Below, piece by piece: positions 7,454 to 14,027 of a stretch of 14,027 nucleotides of DNA. The notes under the pieces were generated by a model that was given only the letters and a program-made list of their open reading frames with translations, did not search any database and was not told the DNA's origin. The DNA comes from DATFIX01 sp047617305. GTDB lineage: Archaea > Halobacteriota > Halobacteria > Halobacteriales > Natrialbaceae. The stretch's first letter is position 1. The number at the start of each line of letters is the position of its first letter. A program made the translations under genes and the position numbers. The stretch covers positions 1-14,027 of the forward strand of contig JBLGCL010000068.1 of assembly GCA_047617305.1 (NCBI GenBank), given 5' to 3'.

Positions 7454-8317
7454 CTACTCGCCCTCCCGGGAGGCCTCCAGGACTCGCAAGTCTTCGTCGA
7501 CCCGGAGCGAGAGCACGTCGCCGTCGACCGCCATGCTGATCCTCGCGACCGGCGGTTCGTCCGACTCGTACCACGAGGCGTCCTCGTCGTAGAGCCAGTC
7601 GAACTCCCACAGCGGGGACCTCCGAACGTCGACGCCGTGGTCGTCGTAAAAGCGGACGACGGCCGGATGGTCGAGCAGGAACGCCCCGGCCATCGCCCGG
7701 AGCGTCGTATCGCAGCGCTGGCAGGTGTACGTGCCGCCGACCAGGCCGCGTTCCTCGATGTTTTCGTCGCCGAGGGCGGGCACCGTCGGCCCCAGACAGA
7801 ACGGACAGAACCCGGTCGCGACGTGTCGGGCGACGCTCCGGACGTACTGCGAGAAAACCACCGGCAGGTCCTCGCGTTCCCGGTCGTAAAGGATGCCTTG
7901 CGGAACGACGAAGTCCATGTACCCCGCCTCGCACTCGGGACACTGGACGGCGACGTGCCCCTCCTCGTAGCTGGCCTCCACCGGGCCGCCGCAGTCGTAA
8001 CACTCGATCCCGACGGGGATCGGATCGACCCGTTCCGACGAGTCGGAGTACGTCCCGGCGAAGACCGCCCCGAGGACTCGGATCGCGGCGGTTCCAAGTC
8101 GGTAGCCATCGTCGGTCCGGTCGACGAAGTGGTCGGTGAGTTTCTTGAGGTGGTAGTTGAATCGCCCGCTGTCCTCGGTCCCCACGCGATCGCGGAGGTC
8201 CGAAAAGGGAAGCGGCCCGTCCGCCCACCACAACTCCCGCAGGATGGCCAGTCGCGTCTCGTCGGCCAGGACGGAGAAGGCCTCGTCCGCTCCGTCGGCG
8301 AAATCGGCGTCCGACAT
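7454..8317 (-). CDS. Winged-helix regulator with zinc ribbons (regulator B)
   Basis: Paralog of regulator A, alignable along its full length, and a predicted DNA-binding transcription regulator. It has 287 residues. The winged helix occupies about 11-75 (DEAFSVLADETRLAILREL, then SGRFNYHLKKL). Cysteine pairs are C106/C109 with C126/C129, and C171/C174 with C199/C202; the first three spacings equal those of regulator A. The shared block HPAVVRFYDDHGVDVRRSPLW follows. I chose the ATG at 8317. A TTG nine codons upstream, at 8344, extends the frame but gives a non-acidic, non-conserved N-terminus. The gene is divergent from the mutase across a 95-bp gap with an AT-rich box near its middle. Nothing downstream on the same strand suggests a co-transcribed target. 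It could regulate itself, the mutase or distant genes. Confidence 0.87.
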   Translation of the reverse strand: MSDADFADGADEAFSVLADETRLAILRELWWADGPLPFSDLRDRVGTEDSGRFNYHLKKLTDHFVDRTDDGYRLGTAAIRVLGAVFAGTYSDSSERVDPIPVGIECYDCGGPVEASYEEGHVAVQCPECEAGYMDFVVPQGILYDREREDLPVVFSQYVRSVARHVATGFCPFCLGPTVPALGDENIEERGLVGGTYTCQRCDTTLRAMAGAFLLDHPAVVRFYDDHGVDVRRSPLWEFDWLYDEDASWYESDEPPVARISMAVDGDVLSLRVDEDLRVLEASREGE

Positions 8318-8377
8318 GTCCCCAAATGCACAGCCGGGTAACAAGGAACTATCGCCGGGCAGGCCGGATCCGTGAGG

Positions 8378-8388
8378 CTATAATTAAG
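8378..8388 (+). promoter_or_regulatory. TATA box of the mutase gene, possibly bidirectional
   Basis: The plus strand reads CTATAATTAAG, centred 30 bp upstream of the ATG at 8413, which predicts a leaderless mutase mRNA. The minus strand (CTTAATTATAG) is also TATA-like and would start transcription near 8357, about 40 nt before regulator B. One AT-rich box may therefore serve both divergent genes. Confidence 0.6.
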
Positions 8389-8412
8389 GATCGCCGTCAC
8401 GCAGTCCGAGCC

Positions 8413-9753
8413 ATGTCACTGTTCGGGACGAGCGGCGTGAGGGGTCCCGTCGGGGACGGGATCACGGCAGACCTCGGCCTGTCGATCGGGCGGGCTCTCG
8501 GATCCACCCGGGAAGGGCCGGTCGTGGTCGGCCGCGACGCCCGCGAAAGCGGGGAATGGCTGGCCGAGGCGGTCGTCGCTGGCCTCCGGGAGTGCGGCAC
8601 GGACGTGGTCGACCTCGGGCGCGTCAGCACGCCGACGCTGGCCCGGAGCGTGGGGTGGCAGGACGCCGGCGCCGGCGTGATGGTCACGGCCTCGCACAAC
8701 CCGCCCGGCGACAACGGGTTCAAGCTCTGGTCGCCCGACGGCTCCGCGTTCGACGCGGCACAACGTCTGGAGATCGAGGACCGGATCCGCGACGAGGCGT
8801 ACGACTTTGCGGGTGCACCCGGCGGCCGCCGACACGACCCCGATCGCGACCAGACCGAACGGCACCGCCGGTTGCTCGTCGAGTCCGTCGACGCCGTCGC
8901 GGACGTCGGCGACCTGTCCGTCGTCGTCGACGTCGGGAACGGCACGGGACTGGTTACCGCCGAGGCGCTCGCGGATCTCGGGGCCGACGTCGTCACGCTC
9001 AACGCCCAGCCCGACGGCGAGTTCCCGGGGCGACCGAGCGAACCGACCGCCGACCACTGCGCCGACCTCCGGCGGTACGTCGCCGCCGGGGACGCCGACC
9101 TCGGGATCGCCCACGACGGCGACGCCGATCGAACGATGGCCGTCACCGAGTCGGGCGAGTTCGTCGGCGGCGACGTGCTCCTCGCGCTGTTCGCACGCGA
9201 GGTGGCCGGCCCGGGGGACCGCGTCGCCGCGCCCGTCAACACCAGCCGCGCCGTCGACGCTGCCCTGGAAGCGGTCGGCGCGTCAGTCGTCCGGACGAAG
9301 GTCGGGGACACGTACGTCGCCGAGCGCACGGTCGAGTCGGACGTGGTCTTCGGGGGCGAACCCAGCGGCGCGTGGATCTGGCCGGACGGCACTCGCTGCC
9401 CCGACGGTCCCCTCGCCGCGGTCCGCCTGGCCGAGATCGTCGCCCGGGACGGATCGCTCGACGCCCTCGTCGACTCGGTGGGGCGCTATCCCATCCGGCG
9501 CGAGTCGATCCGCGTCGAGGACAAGGCCGCCGTCGTCGGGGGCGTCGAGAAACTGGTCCGCGAGGCGTACGACGCGGACCGCCTCATGCCCCGGGACGGC
9601 GTCCGCGTCGACCTGGACGACGGCTGGTTCCTGGTGCGCGCCAGCGGCACCCAGCCGCTCGTCCGGGCCACCGCCGAGGCGAGCGATCCCGAACGGGCCG
9701 ACGAGGTCCTCGCGCGAGCGATCGACCTGATCGAGCGGGCGCGAGCGTCGTGA
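8413..9753 (+). CDS. glmM: Phosphoglucosamine mutase / phosphomannomutase family
   Basis: Alpha-D-phosphohexomutase moving phosphate between C6 and C1 of a sugar phosphate (glucosamine, mannose or glucose), which supplies nucleotide sugars for glycans. The protein has 446 residues in the usual four-domain order. GTSGVRG at 5-11 is the N-terminal signature. TASHNP (92-97) holds the phosphorylated Ser94. DGDADR (235-240) is the metal-binding loop, GEPSG (315-319) the sugar-binding loop, and RASGTQPLVR (409-418) the phosphate-binding loop of domain 4. All key residues are present. The ATG at 8413 fits the TATA box and is followed at once by the conserved signature. Archaeal members vary in substrate, so the glmM name reflects the family, not proven specificity. 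The gene converges on glyS with a 35-bp gap. Confidence 0.93.
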   Translation: MSLFGTSGVRGPVGDGITADLGLSIGRALGSTREGPVVVGRDARESGEWLAEAVVAGLRECGTDVVDLGRVSTPTLARSVGWQDAGAGVMVTASHNPPGDNGFKLWSPDGSAFDAAQRLEIEDRIRDEAYDFAGAPGGRRHDPDRDQTERHRRLLVESVDAVADVGDLSVVVDVGNGTGLVTAEALADLGADVVTLNAQPDGEFPGRPSEPTADHCADLRRYVAAGDADLGIAHDGDADRTMAVTESGEFVGGDVLLALFAREVAGPGDRVAAPVNTSRAVDAALEAVGASVVRTKVGDTYVAERTVESDVVFGGEPSGAWIWPDGTRCPDGPLAAVRLAEIVARDGSLDALVDSVGRYPIRRESIRVEDKAAVVGGVEKLVREAYDADRLMPRDGVRVDLDDGWFLVRASGTQPLVRATAEASDPERADEVLARAIDLIERARAS

Positions 9754-9788
9754 CCGGACGGAGGAAGAGCGGCGAATCGCCAGTGAAT

Positions 9789-11579
9789 TCAGCCCGCCCG
9801 TAACGCCTCGAACGACGTCTCGCCGGCCCTGAGCCGCGAGACGAGTTCGGGCACGTCGTCGAGGGGGACTCGCACCTGATCCGTCGAGTCCCGATCGCGG
9901 AGGGTGGCCGCGTCGTCCTCGGGCGTCCGCTCGTCGAGCGTGACGCAGACCGGCGTCCCGACCTCGTCTTGGCGGCGGTAGCGCCGGCCGATGCTCCCCG
10001 AGTCGTCGTAGGCGGCGTCGACGCCGCGTCGCCGGAGACGGTCGACCAGTTCGCGGGCGCGCTCGGCGTTGTCGTCGGTCAGCGGGAACACGGCGACCGG
10101 CGTCGGAGCGATCTCGGGCGGGAGCGAGAGAACGGTCCGCGGTTCGCCGTCGATGACGTCCCGACGGAGCGTGTGGACCACGACGGCGTAGAGGACGCGG
10201 TCGACGCCGAAGGCCGGTTCGACCACCTGAGGCCGAATGTGCTCGCCGCGTTCGGTCCGCTCCTCGACCCGGAAGTCGACCCACTCCGCGGGGATTTCGT
10301 GGGGTTCGCCGTCGACGTCGACCGTGACGGCGTCACCCGCGAACGCCTCCGGGTCGTCGGCGGCCAACCGTTCGAGCGCGTCGACGACGGCGCCGGCCCG
10401 GTCGCCGAACCGCGGACCGATCTCGCTCATGTCGGGATCGACGGTCGGGCGTTCGACGTGGCTGGGCTCGTCGTACTCGCGGAACAGGGTGAAGGCCTCG
10501 TTCGAGGCGGCGGCGTGGTTCGCGAGGTCGTGGTCCCCCCGGTCGGCGATGCCGGCGAGTTCGATCCACTCCTCGTCGGCGTCGTCGTCCGTACCGACGC
10601 TCACCTCGGCCTCGGCGTCCCAGCACTCGACCGCGTAGTGGGCGAGTTCCTCCTCGCGGTGCTGGCGGAAGCGCAGGCGGTCGGGGTCGACGCCGACGCG
10701 TTCGAGCCACTCCCGGGCGACGCCGAGGTAGTAGGCGAGCCACGGGTTCGCGACGATGTCGGCGTCGACGGCCTCGGCGACGGTTGTTTCGATCGGCTCC
10801 CGGGCGCCATCCTCGTCGACGTCACCGTCGGCGTCCGCGCCCTGCCGGTCGACGGGGAGTAACCGAAGCGGAACGCCGGCCACGGCCGACAGCGGCGGGT
10901 CTGCCCGCTCGGGATCGGAGAACTGCTGGAGTTCCGCCATCGTCAGCTCCCGCACCCGGACGATCGCCTTCCGGGGATTGATCTCGTTGCGGTAACCCCG
11001 GCCGATCTGTGCCACGCCGAAGGGCAACCGGTTCCGCGCGTACGTCTTCAGTTGCGGGAACTCGACGAGCGTACCCTGGGCCGTCTCGGGACGGAGGTAC
11101 GCCGGCTGGCCGTCGCCGGGACCGGCCTGCGTCTCGAACATGAGGTCGAACGCCTCGACGGGTCGGCCGGCCAGGCGCTCGCCACAGGACGGACACCGCA
11201 CGTCGTGGTCGGCGACGAGTTCCTCGAGGGCAGCGGGGCGCAGGTCCTCGGCGTCGGCCAGGACGCCGGCGTCCTCGACGAGGTGGTCGGCCCGGTGGTG
11301 GGCGTCGCACGAGGGGCACGCGATCAGGGCGTCGTCGAAGCCGTCGAGATGGCCCGACGCCTCGAAGACCGGTTCGGGGATCACGGTCGGCGTGTCCACC
11401 TGATCGTGACCCTCCCGGACGACGAACCGCCGGCGCCAGGACTCCTCGAGGCGACGCTTCAGGTCGGCGCCACGCGGGCCGTAGGCGTAGAACCCCGCGA
11501 CGCCGCCGTAGGCCTCGTCAGCGGGGAAGAAGAGACCCCGTCGCTTGGCCAGGTCGGCGACCGGCTCGTCGGTGGTCAT
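9789..11579 (-). CDS. glyS: Glycyl-tRNA synthetase
   Basis: Class II homodimer-type aminoacyl-tRNA synthetase that charges tRNA-Gly. It has 596 residues. The N-terminus LAKRRGLFFPADEAYGGVAG is family-typical. VIPEPVFEASGH (66-77) belongs to the motif 1 region. A probable zinc site is C88/C91 with C129/C132. Motif 2 is GRGYRNEINPRK (193-204), and motif 3 lies around EPAFGVDRVL (454-463). The C-terminal anticodon-binding domain starts near 490 (IAPTPVAVFPL). Acidic insertions around 245-260 and 330-338 look like haloadaptation. The ATG at 11579 is preceded by GGTGAT (11585-11590), a Shine-Dalgarno match five bases away, which suggests a leadered mRNA. A repeat-rich short frame overlaps this start by ATGA. 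Confidence 0.96.
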   Translation of the reverse strand: MTTDEPVADLAKRRGLFFPADEAYGGVAGFYAYGPRGADLKRRLEESWRRRFVVREGHDQVDTPTVIPEPVFEASGHLDGFDDALIACPSCDAHHRADHLVEDAGVLADAEDLRPAALEELVADHDVRCPSCGERLAGRPVEAFDLMFETQAGPGDGQPAYLRPETAQGTLVEFPQLKTYARNRLPFGVAQIGRGYRNEINPRKAIVRVRELTMAELQQFSDPERADPPLSAVAGVPLRLLPVDRQGADADGDVDEDGAREPIETTVAEAVDADIVANPWLAYYLGVAREWLERVGVDPDRLRFRQHREEELAHYAVECWDAEAEVSVGTDDDADEEWIELAGIADRGDHDLANHAAASNEAFTLFREYDEPSHVERPTVDPDMSEIGPRFGDRAGAVVDALERLAADDPEAFAGDAVTVDVDGEPHEIPAEWVDFRVEERTERGEHIRPQVVEPAFGVDRVLYAVVVHTLRRDVIDGEPRTVLSLPPEIAPTPVAVFPLTDDNAERARELVDRLRRRGVDAAYDDSGSIGRRYRRQDEVGTPVCVTLDERTPEDDAATLRDRDSTDQVRVPLDDVPELVSRLRAGETSFEALRAG

Positions 11580-11785
11580 CGAGCATCACCCGCGGACGCG
11601 GTCCTCCAATTCGGGGCGTCGGTATGGTCGTTCGAAACCGGTCTTTCGGGACCCGGATCCGGGGCGTCAGTAGGGTCAATCGGAAGCGCTTGGTCGGGAC
11701 TCGGTACGGTCGATGCAGTTGGTGCTGTCGAGGCAGTCGGTGCGGTTGCGGGGTGCGGTGCGATCGAGCGGTCGTGTGCGAACAT
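11576..11785 (-). CDS. Possible short repeat-rich ORF upstream of glyS
   Basis: A 69-residue frame runs from the ATG at 11785 to a TGA that overlaps the glyS ATG as ATGA, the arrangement of translationally coupled genes. The product is Ala/Pro/Thr/Asp-rich and mildly acidic, with two TAPTAS hexapeptides and two 16-residue units each ending in TDAP. The DNA repeats have periods of 18 and 48 bp, both multiples of three, so the frame is preserved. Against it: low complexity, no recognised domain, no TATA box or ribosome site directly before its ATG. It may be a leader peptide for glyS or a chance frame in a repeated spacer. Confidence 0.25.
   Translation of the reverse strand: MFAHDRSIAPHPATAPTASTAPTASTVPSPDQALPIDPTDAPDPGPERPVSNDHTDAPNWRTASAGDAR
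11585..11590 (-). promoter_or_regulatory. Shine-Dalgarno site of glyS
   Basis: The minus strand reads GGTGAT, complementary to the 16S rRNA 3' end, with a 5-nt spacer to the ATG at 11579. Most other genes in this window lack such a site and have TATA boxes at leaderless spacing, so this site implies that glyS is translated from a transcript with a 5' leader. Confidence 0.55.
11613..11708. repeat. Two tandem 48-bp imperfect repeats
   Basis: Units 11613-11660 and 11661-11708 both start with GGGGCGTC and contain TCGGGAC at the same offset. By hand alignment 34 of 48 positions match with no gaps. The shorter 18-bp repeats follow immediately. Confidence 0.7.
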
Positions 11786-11900
11786 CGTTCTGGACGGTGG
11801 AGATCGTCGGGGGTGGTCGGGAGGCGACGCGGGAGAACTAGCGAGGCACTGGGTTTCGGCCCCGGGGACGACCGTGGGAAGCGGTCGATTCCCGGGACTC

Positions 11901-11917
11901 CCCCCTCCTCGAGGGGG
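11901..11917. repeat. CCCCCTC/GAGGGGG hairpin in the glyS leader region
   Basis: A perfect 7-bp stem (11901-11907 with 11911-11917) encloses a 3-nt loop. It lies about 35-50 nt downstream of the transcript start predicted from the element at 11970-11986. It could be an mRNA leader structure or an operator. Confidence 0.45.
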
Positions 11918-11969
11918 TTCACCGTCCGAACGGGGCGGCGGGAAACGGCATCACCCTTTCGTGGGAGGA

Positions 11970-11986
11970 CGACGGTAAAAAGGGTT
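11970..11986 (-). promoter_or_regulatory. Putative glyS promoter element, shared with trpS
   Basis: The minus strand reads AACCCTTTTTACCGTCG, 15 of 17 identical to the element upstream of trpS (6764-6780). It is the only TATA-like sequence I find upstream of glyS. It predicts a transcript start near 11952 and a leader of roughly 370 nt. Confidence 0.45.
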
Positions 11987-12028
11987 ATCCCGGTGTGTCA
12001 TCGCGACACGCCCTGTCGCCGTCGGCCT

Positions 12029-12892
12029 TCAGGGGCGGCCGGCGGCGTCCAGGTCTGCGAGGTTGACCAGGTACCTCCCCCCGAGGGCTGCGCTCGCGAA
12101 CGCGATGAACGCGAACACGACCATCATGCCGACTTCGCCGCCGACGCCTGACTGAATCGATCGGGCCTCCATCGCGAGGACCGCCAGCCCGAGCGTGGCG
12201 AACTTCACCAGGAGGACGCCCGTGAAGACGTAGCCCCAGGCCCGGCGGTGGCGGAGCCAGACGGCGACCAGGAGGACCGCGGGCAGGAGCACGGCCAGGT
12301 CCATGGCGTAGATGACGCTCGTCGGCATCTGCGCGAGTTCGACCGACTCCGGGACGGTCCCGTCGAGGGTCGCCGGGACGATTTCGGCCAGCCACCCCGC
12401 AGCGATGAACAGGCCCATCCCGACGAGGTAGGCGATCATGAGGCGGTTGTGAAGTCGTCCGTCGAGCCGGGACCGGACCGCCTCGGGGTCGAGGTGGAGG
12501 ATACCACCGACGAAGGCGTACAGCGAGAGGCCGAACAGCGCGACGTATCCGAGGAAGAACTCGTTGAAGTACAGCATCAGGGCGTAGGACGCCCACGTGT
12601 AGAGCATGTACCCGAGCGCGCCCAGCCAGACGACGTATCCCCGGAGCGATCCGCGCATGGCGAACCAGAGGCCGACCGCGAGGAGGGGCACGCCCAGGGC
12701 CAGCGTGACCGCGTCCTGACCGAAGGTCTGGGGCAGGAAGTACTCGGCGTCGCGGTAGTGGCCCGCCCAGAAGAAGCCAAGCAGCGTCGCGACGATCGAG
12801 AGGGCGAGAATCGCGACGGTGGAATAGACGTGCCAGGGCCGGAGCAAGGGGGATCGTGACGGCGACGGTCGTGACGACGACGAAGGGTTCAT
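12029..12892 (-). CDS. Uncharacterised 8-TM membrane protein
   Basis: Integral membrane protein of 287 residues with about eight hydrophobic segments, near 22-42, 60-78, 85-107, 112-132, 150-170, 195-213, 219-241 and 254-272. The N-terminus (SSSSRPSPSRSPLLRP) is a short basic Ser/Pro segment that is probably cytoplasmic. Between helices 1 and 3, QTFGQDAVTLALGVPLL and the run RGSLRGYVVWLGALGYMLYTW recall a family of uncharacterised membrane proteins in bacteria and archaea (from memory; name not certain). No catalytic motif or known transport signature is visible. The ATG at 12892 lies 27 bp from a TATA-like box, so the mRNA is probably leaderless and the gene stands alone. Function unknown. 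Confidence 0.8.
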   Translation of the reverse strand: MNPSSSSRPSPSRSPLLRPWHVYSTVAILALSIVATLLGFFWAGHYRDAEYFLPQTFGQDAVTLALGVPLLAVGLWFAMRGSLRGYVVWLGALGYMLYTWASYALMLYFNEFFLGYVALFGLSLYAFVGGILHLDPEAVRSRLDGRLHNRLMIAYLVGMGLFIAAGWLAEIVPATLDGTVPESVELAQMPTSVIYAMDLAVLLPAVLLVAVWLRHRRAWGYVFTGVLLVKFATLGLAVLAMEARSIQSGVGGEVGMMVVFAFIAFASAALGGRYLVNLADLDAAGRP

Positions 12893-12915
12893 GAACGTAT
12901 ACTTCGAGTGGAGGA

Positions 12916-12923
12916 AGCTTAAC
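12916..12923 (-). promoter_or_regulatory. TATA-like box of the 8-TM protein gene
   Basis: The minus strand reads GTTAAGCT, centred about 27 bp upstream of the ATG at 12892, at leaderless spacing. Confidence 0.5.
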
Positions 12924-12976
12924 TCAGTATTGTCGGGCGTCAGCGTGGAACAGCTTGCGAAACGACGGACCCATTC

Positions 12977-14027
12977 TCACCCCTGCCAGATCCGAACCCC
13001 GTCGAGAGTCCCGGCACCGACCGCGACCCGACCGTCATCTAGAGCGACTCCGGCCACGTTGGTCGCGAGAGCACCCGCAAGCGACAGGTCCCAGGCGGTC
13101 TCCGCCCCATCGGAGGTCCGGGGAACCGCCGCCAGCGTCTCGCGGTCCGTGGTCGGCACCAGCAATTCCGGGGTCCCGTCACTGTCGAGGTCCGCCGCGA
13201 GTCCCCCGTCGAGGTTCCGGGAAGCGTAGGTGTGGCTGGCGAACCCCTCGTGGGTCGCGGTCACCGTCAATTCGCCGCCGTCGAGGCGGTAGAACTCCAC
13301 GGTCCGGTCGACGTGGGGCTTCCGGACGACGGCGAGTTCCGGCGTCCCGTCCGGCGCGAACGGTGCAACGCAAAGCTGGTGCCGCCAGCCGGGACCGTAG
13401 ACCGGCCCGGTCGCCACTTCCGTCCCGTCGGTGCCGTAGACCCTGATCCGCGCCCCCTGGCTCGAGTCCGCCACCGTCGTCACGAGTTCGTTCGTCCCGT
13501 CGCCGTCGAGGTCGGCGACAATCGGCGACAGCCCCTCGAAGACCGTCCGGGCGTCGAGCCGCGTCTCCGTTTCGACCCGTTCGTCGCCGGCGTCGATCAC
13601 GACGAGGCTGCTTCCCTCGACGGTGTCCCCCAAGGCGCCGTGCGTGTACCGACCGGTCTTTCGGCCGTACAGCGCGTACCGGTCGTCGCCGAGGGCGACG
13701 ATCCGGACGTCGTCCGGCGCGGCGACCTCGAACCGGGCCGTCCCGGTTTCACGCCGGATGACGGCGTCGCCGTCCGCGGTGACGTACAGCCAGCCGTCGT
13801 CGACCGGCACGGGGTGGGTCCGTTCAGAACAGTCGGCCGGCGGGTCGACCAGCCCGACTGTCCCCTCTGCCAGGGCCCCCACTGGCGGTGACCACGCGGT
13901 GTCGTGGGCCGCGACCTGCTCGGTACTGCCGGCCGCCACACGATGGGTCGTCGCTCGTCCCGCTTCCGTGACGATCGTCCACAGGCTCGCCTGCCCGTCC
14001 CCCTCGGAGCCCGCACCGGGCGGGAAC
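12977..14027 (-). CDS. FG-GAP/VCBS-like propeller protein, 5' end outside window
   Basis: C-terminal 349 residues of a larger protein. The frame is open through the right edge and reads naturally across the GTG at 13939 (QASLWTIVTEAGRATTHRV precedes it), so I treat the gene as partial. Two calcium-loop motifs of the FG-GAP/VCBS type are clear: DLDGDGTNEL at about 13513-13484 and DLDSDGTPEL at about 13192-13163. A degenerate FAPDGTPELAVV lies between them. The rest is short beta-strand-like segments with Gly/Asp turns, consistent with an integrin-like beta-propeller. Such proteins are usually secreted or surface-anchored, but the signal peptide would lie outside the window. The protein ends DGVRIWQG and the stop is 84 bp upstream of the 8-TM gene's start, with that gene's TATA box between them. 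Exact role unknown. Confidence 0.8.
   Translation of the reverse strand, partial: FPPGAGSEGDGQASLWTIVTEAGRATTHRVAAGSTEQVAAHDTAWSPPVGALAEGTVGLVDPPADCSERTHPVPVDDGWLYVTADGDAVIRRETGTARFEVAAPDDVRIVALGDDRYALYGRKTGRYTHGALGDTVEGSSLVVIDAGDERVETETRLDARTVFEGLSPIVADLDGDGTNELVTTVADSSQGARIRVYGTDGTEVATGPVYGPGWRHQLCVAPFAPDGTPELAVVRKPHVDRTVEFYRLDGGELTVTATHEGFASHTYASRNLDGGLAADLDSDGTPELLVPTTDRETLAAVPRTSDGAETAWDLSLAGALATNVAGVALDDGRVAVGAGTLDGVRIWQG

Larger units (their letters stand above)
11580..12028. other. 449-bp gap upstream of glyS
   Basis: No confident gene is seen. It contains the short repeat-rich frame at 11576-11785, two 48-bp imperfect direct repeats, an 18-bp repeat around 11703-11746, a 7-bp G/C hairpin at 11901-11917 and the promoter-like element at 11970-11986. 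Apart from a 5' leader for glyS I can assign no role. Confidence 0.5.

Noticed and set aside
8318..8344. TTG start nine codons upstream for regulator B
   Set aside because: The extra residues are not acidic or shared with regulator A, and an ATG follows at a sensible position.
9771..9781. GGCGAATCGCC between the mutase and glyS stops as a bidirectional terminator
   Set aside because: Only a 4-bp stem with a 3-nt loop and no T-run on either strand.
13939..13939. GTG at 13939 as the start of the FG-GAP-like protein
   Set aside because: The frame stays open and protein-like (SLWTIVTEAGRATTHR) to the right edge, so the true start is more likely outside the window.

Overview
The window looks like chromosomal DNA of a halophilic archaeon (class Halobacteria). 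The evidence is the very high GC content, strongly acidic predicted proteins, a thermosome with a Gly/Gly/Met tail, archaeal-type TrpRS and GlyRS, an archaeal Dim2-like KH protein, and TATA-like boxes about 25-30 bp upstream of start codons that mostly lack Shine-Dalgarno sites (leaderless transcripts). I see no transposase, integrase, CRISPR array, rRNA or tRNA. The content is mostly housekeeping, and I found no clearly new multi-gene system.

Layout: positions 1-373 hold no confident gene but carry a strong TATA-like box and several hairpins. The minus strand then carries a thermosome subunit (374-2074), a two-KH-domain RNA-binding protein (2313-2873), an MFS exporter (2980-4341), a zinc-ribbon winged-helix regulator 'A' (4438-5313) and tryptophanyl-tRNA synthetase (5391-6572). 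A gene-poor stretch follows (6573-7118) with a perfect 11-bp inverted repeat, then a plus-strand small membrane-protein gene split by an in-frame TGA (7119-7415). A second regulator 'B', paralogous to A, is on the minus strand (7454-8317), divergent from a plus-strand phosphoglucosamine/phosphomannomutase (8413-9753). Glycyl-tRNA synthetase (9789-11579, minus) converges on the mutase. Upstream of it is a 449-bp gap with direct repeats and a short repeat-rich reading frame that overlaps the glyS start by ATGA. Two further minus-strand genes are an uncharacterised 8-TM protein (12029-12892) and the C-terminal part of an FG-GAP-type propeller protein that runs off the right edge.

How the genes relate: the core genes serve translation and protein folding (TrpRS, GlyRS, Dim2-like KH protein, thermosome) but most appear to have their own promoters and are not one operon. 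Both synthetase genes share a 17-bp promoter-like element (15/17 identical) well upstream of the start codon, unlike the leaderless neighbours, which suggests leadered and possibly regulated mRNAs. Regulator A lies directly upstream of the MFS exporter in the same orientation and is the obvious candidate to control it. Regulators A and B flank trpS and probably derive from one duplicated family.
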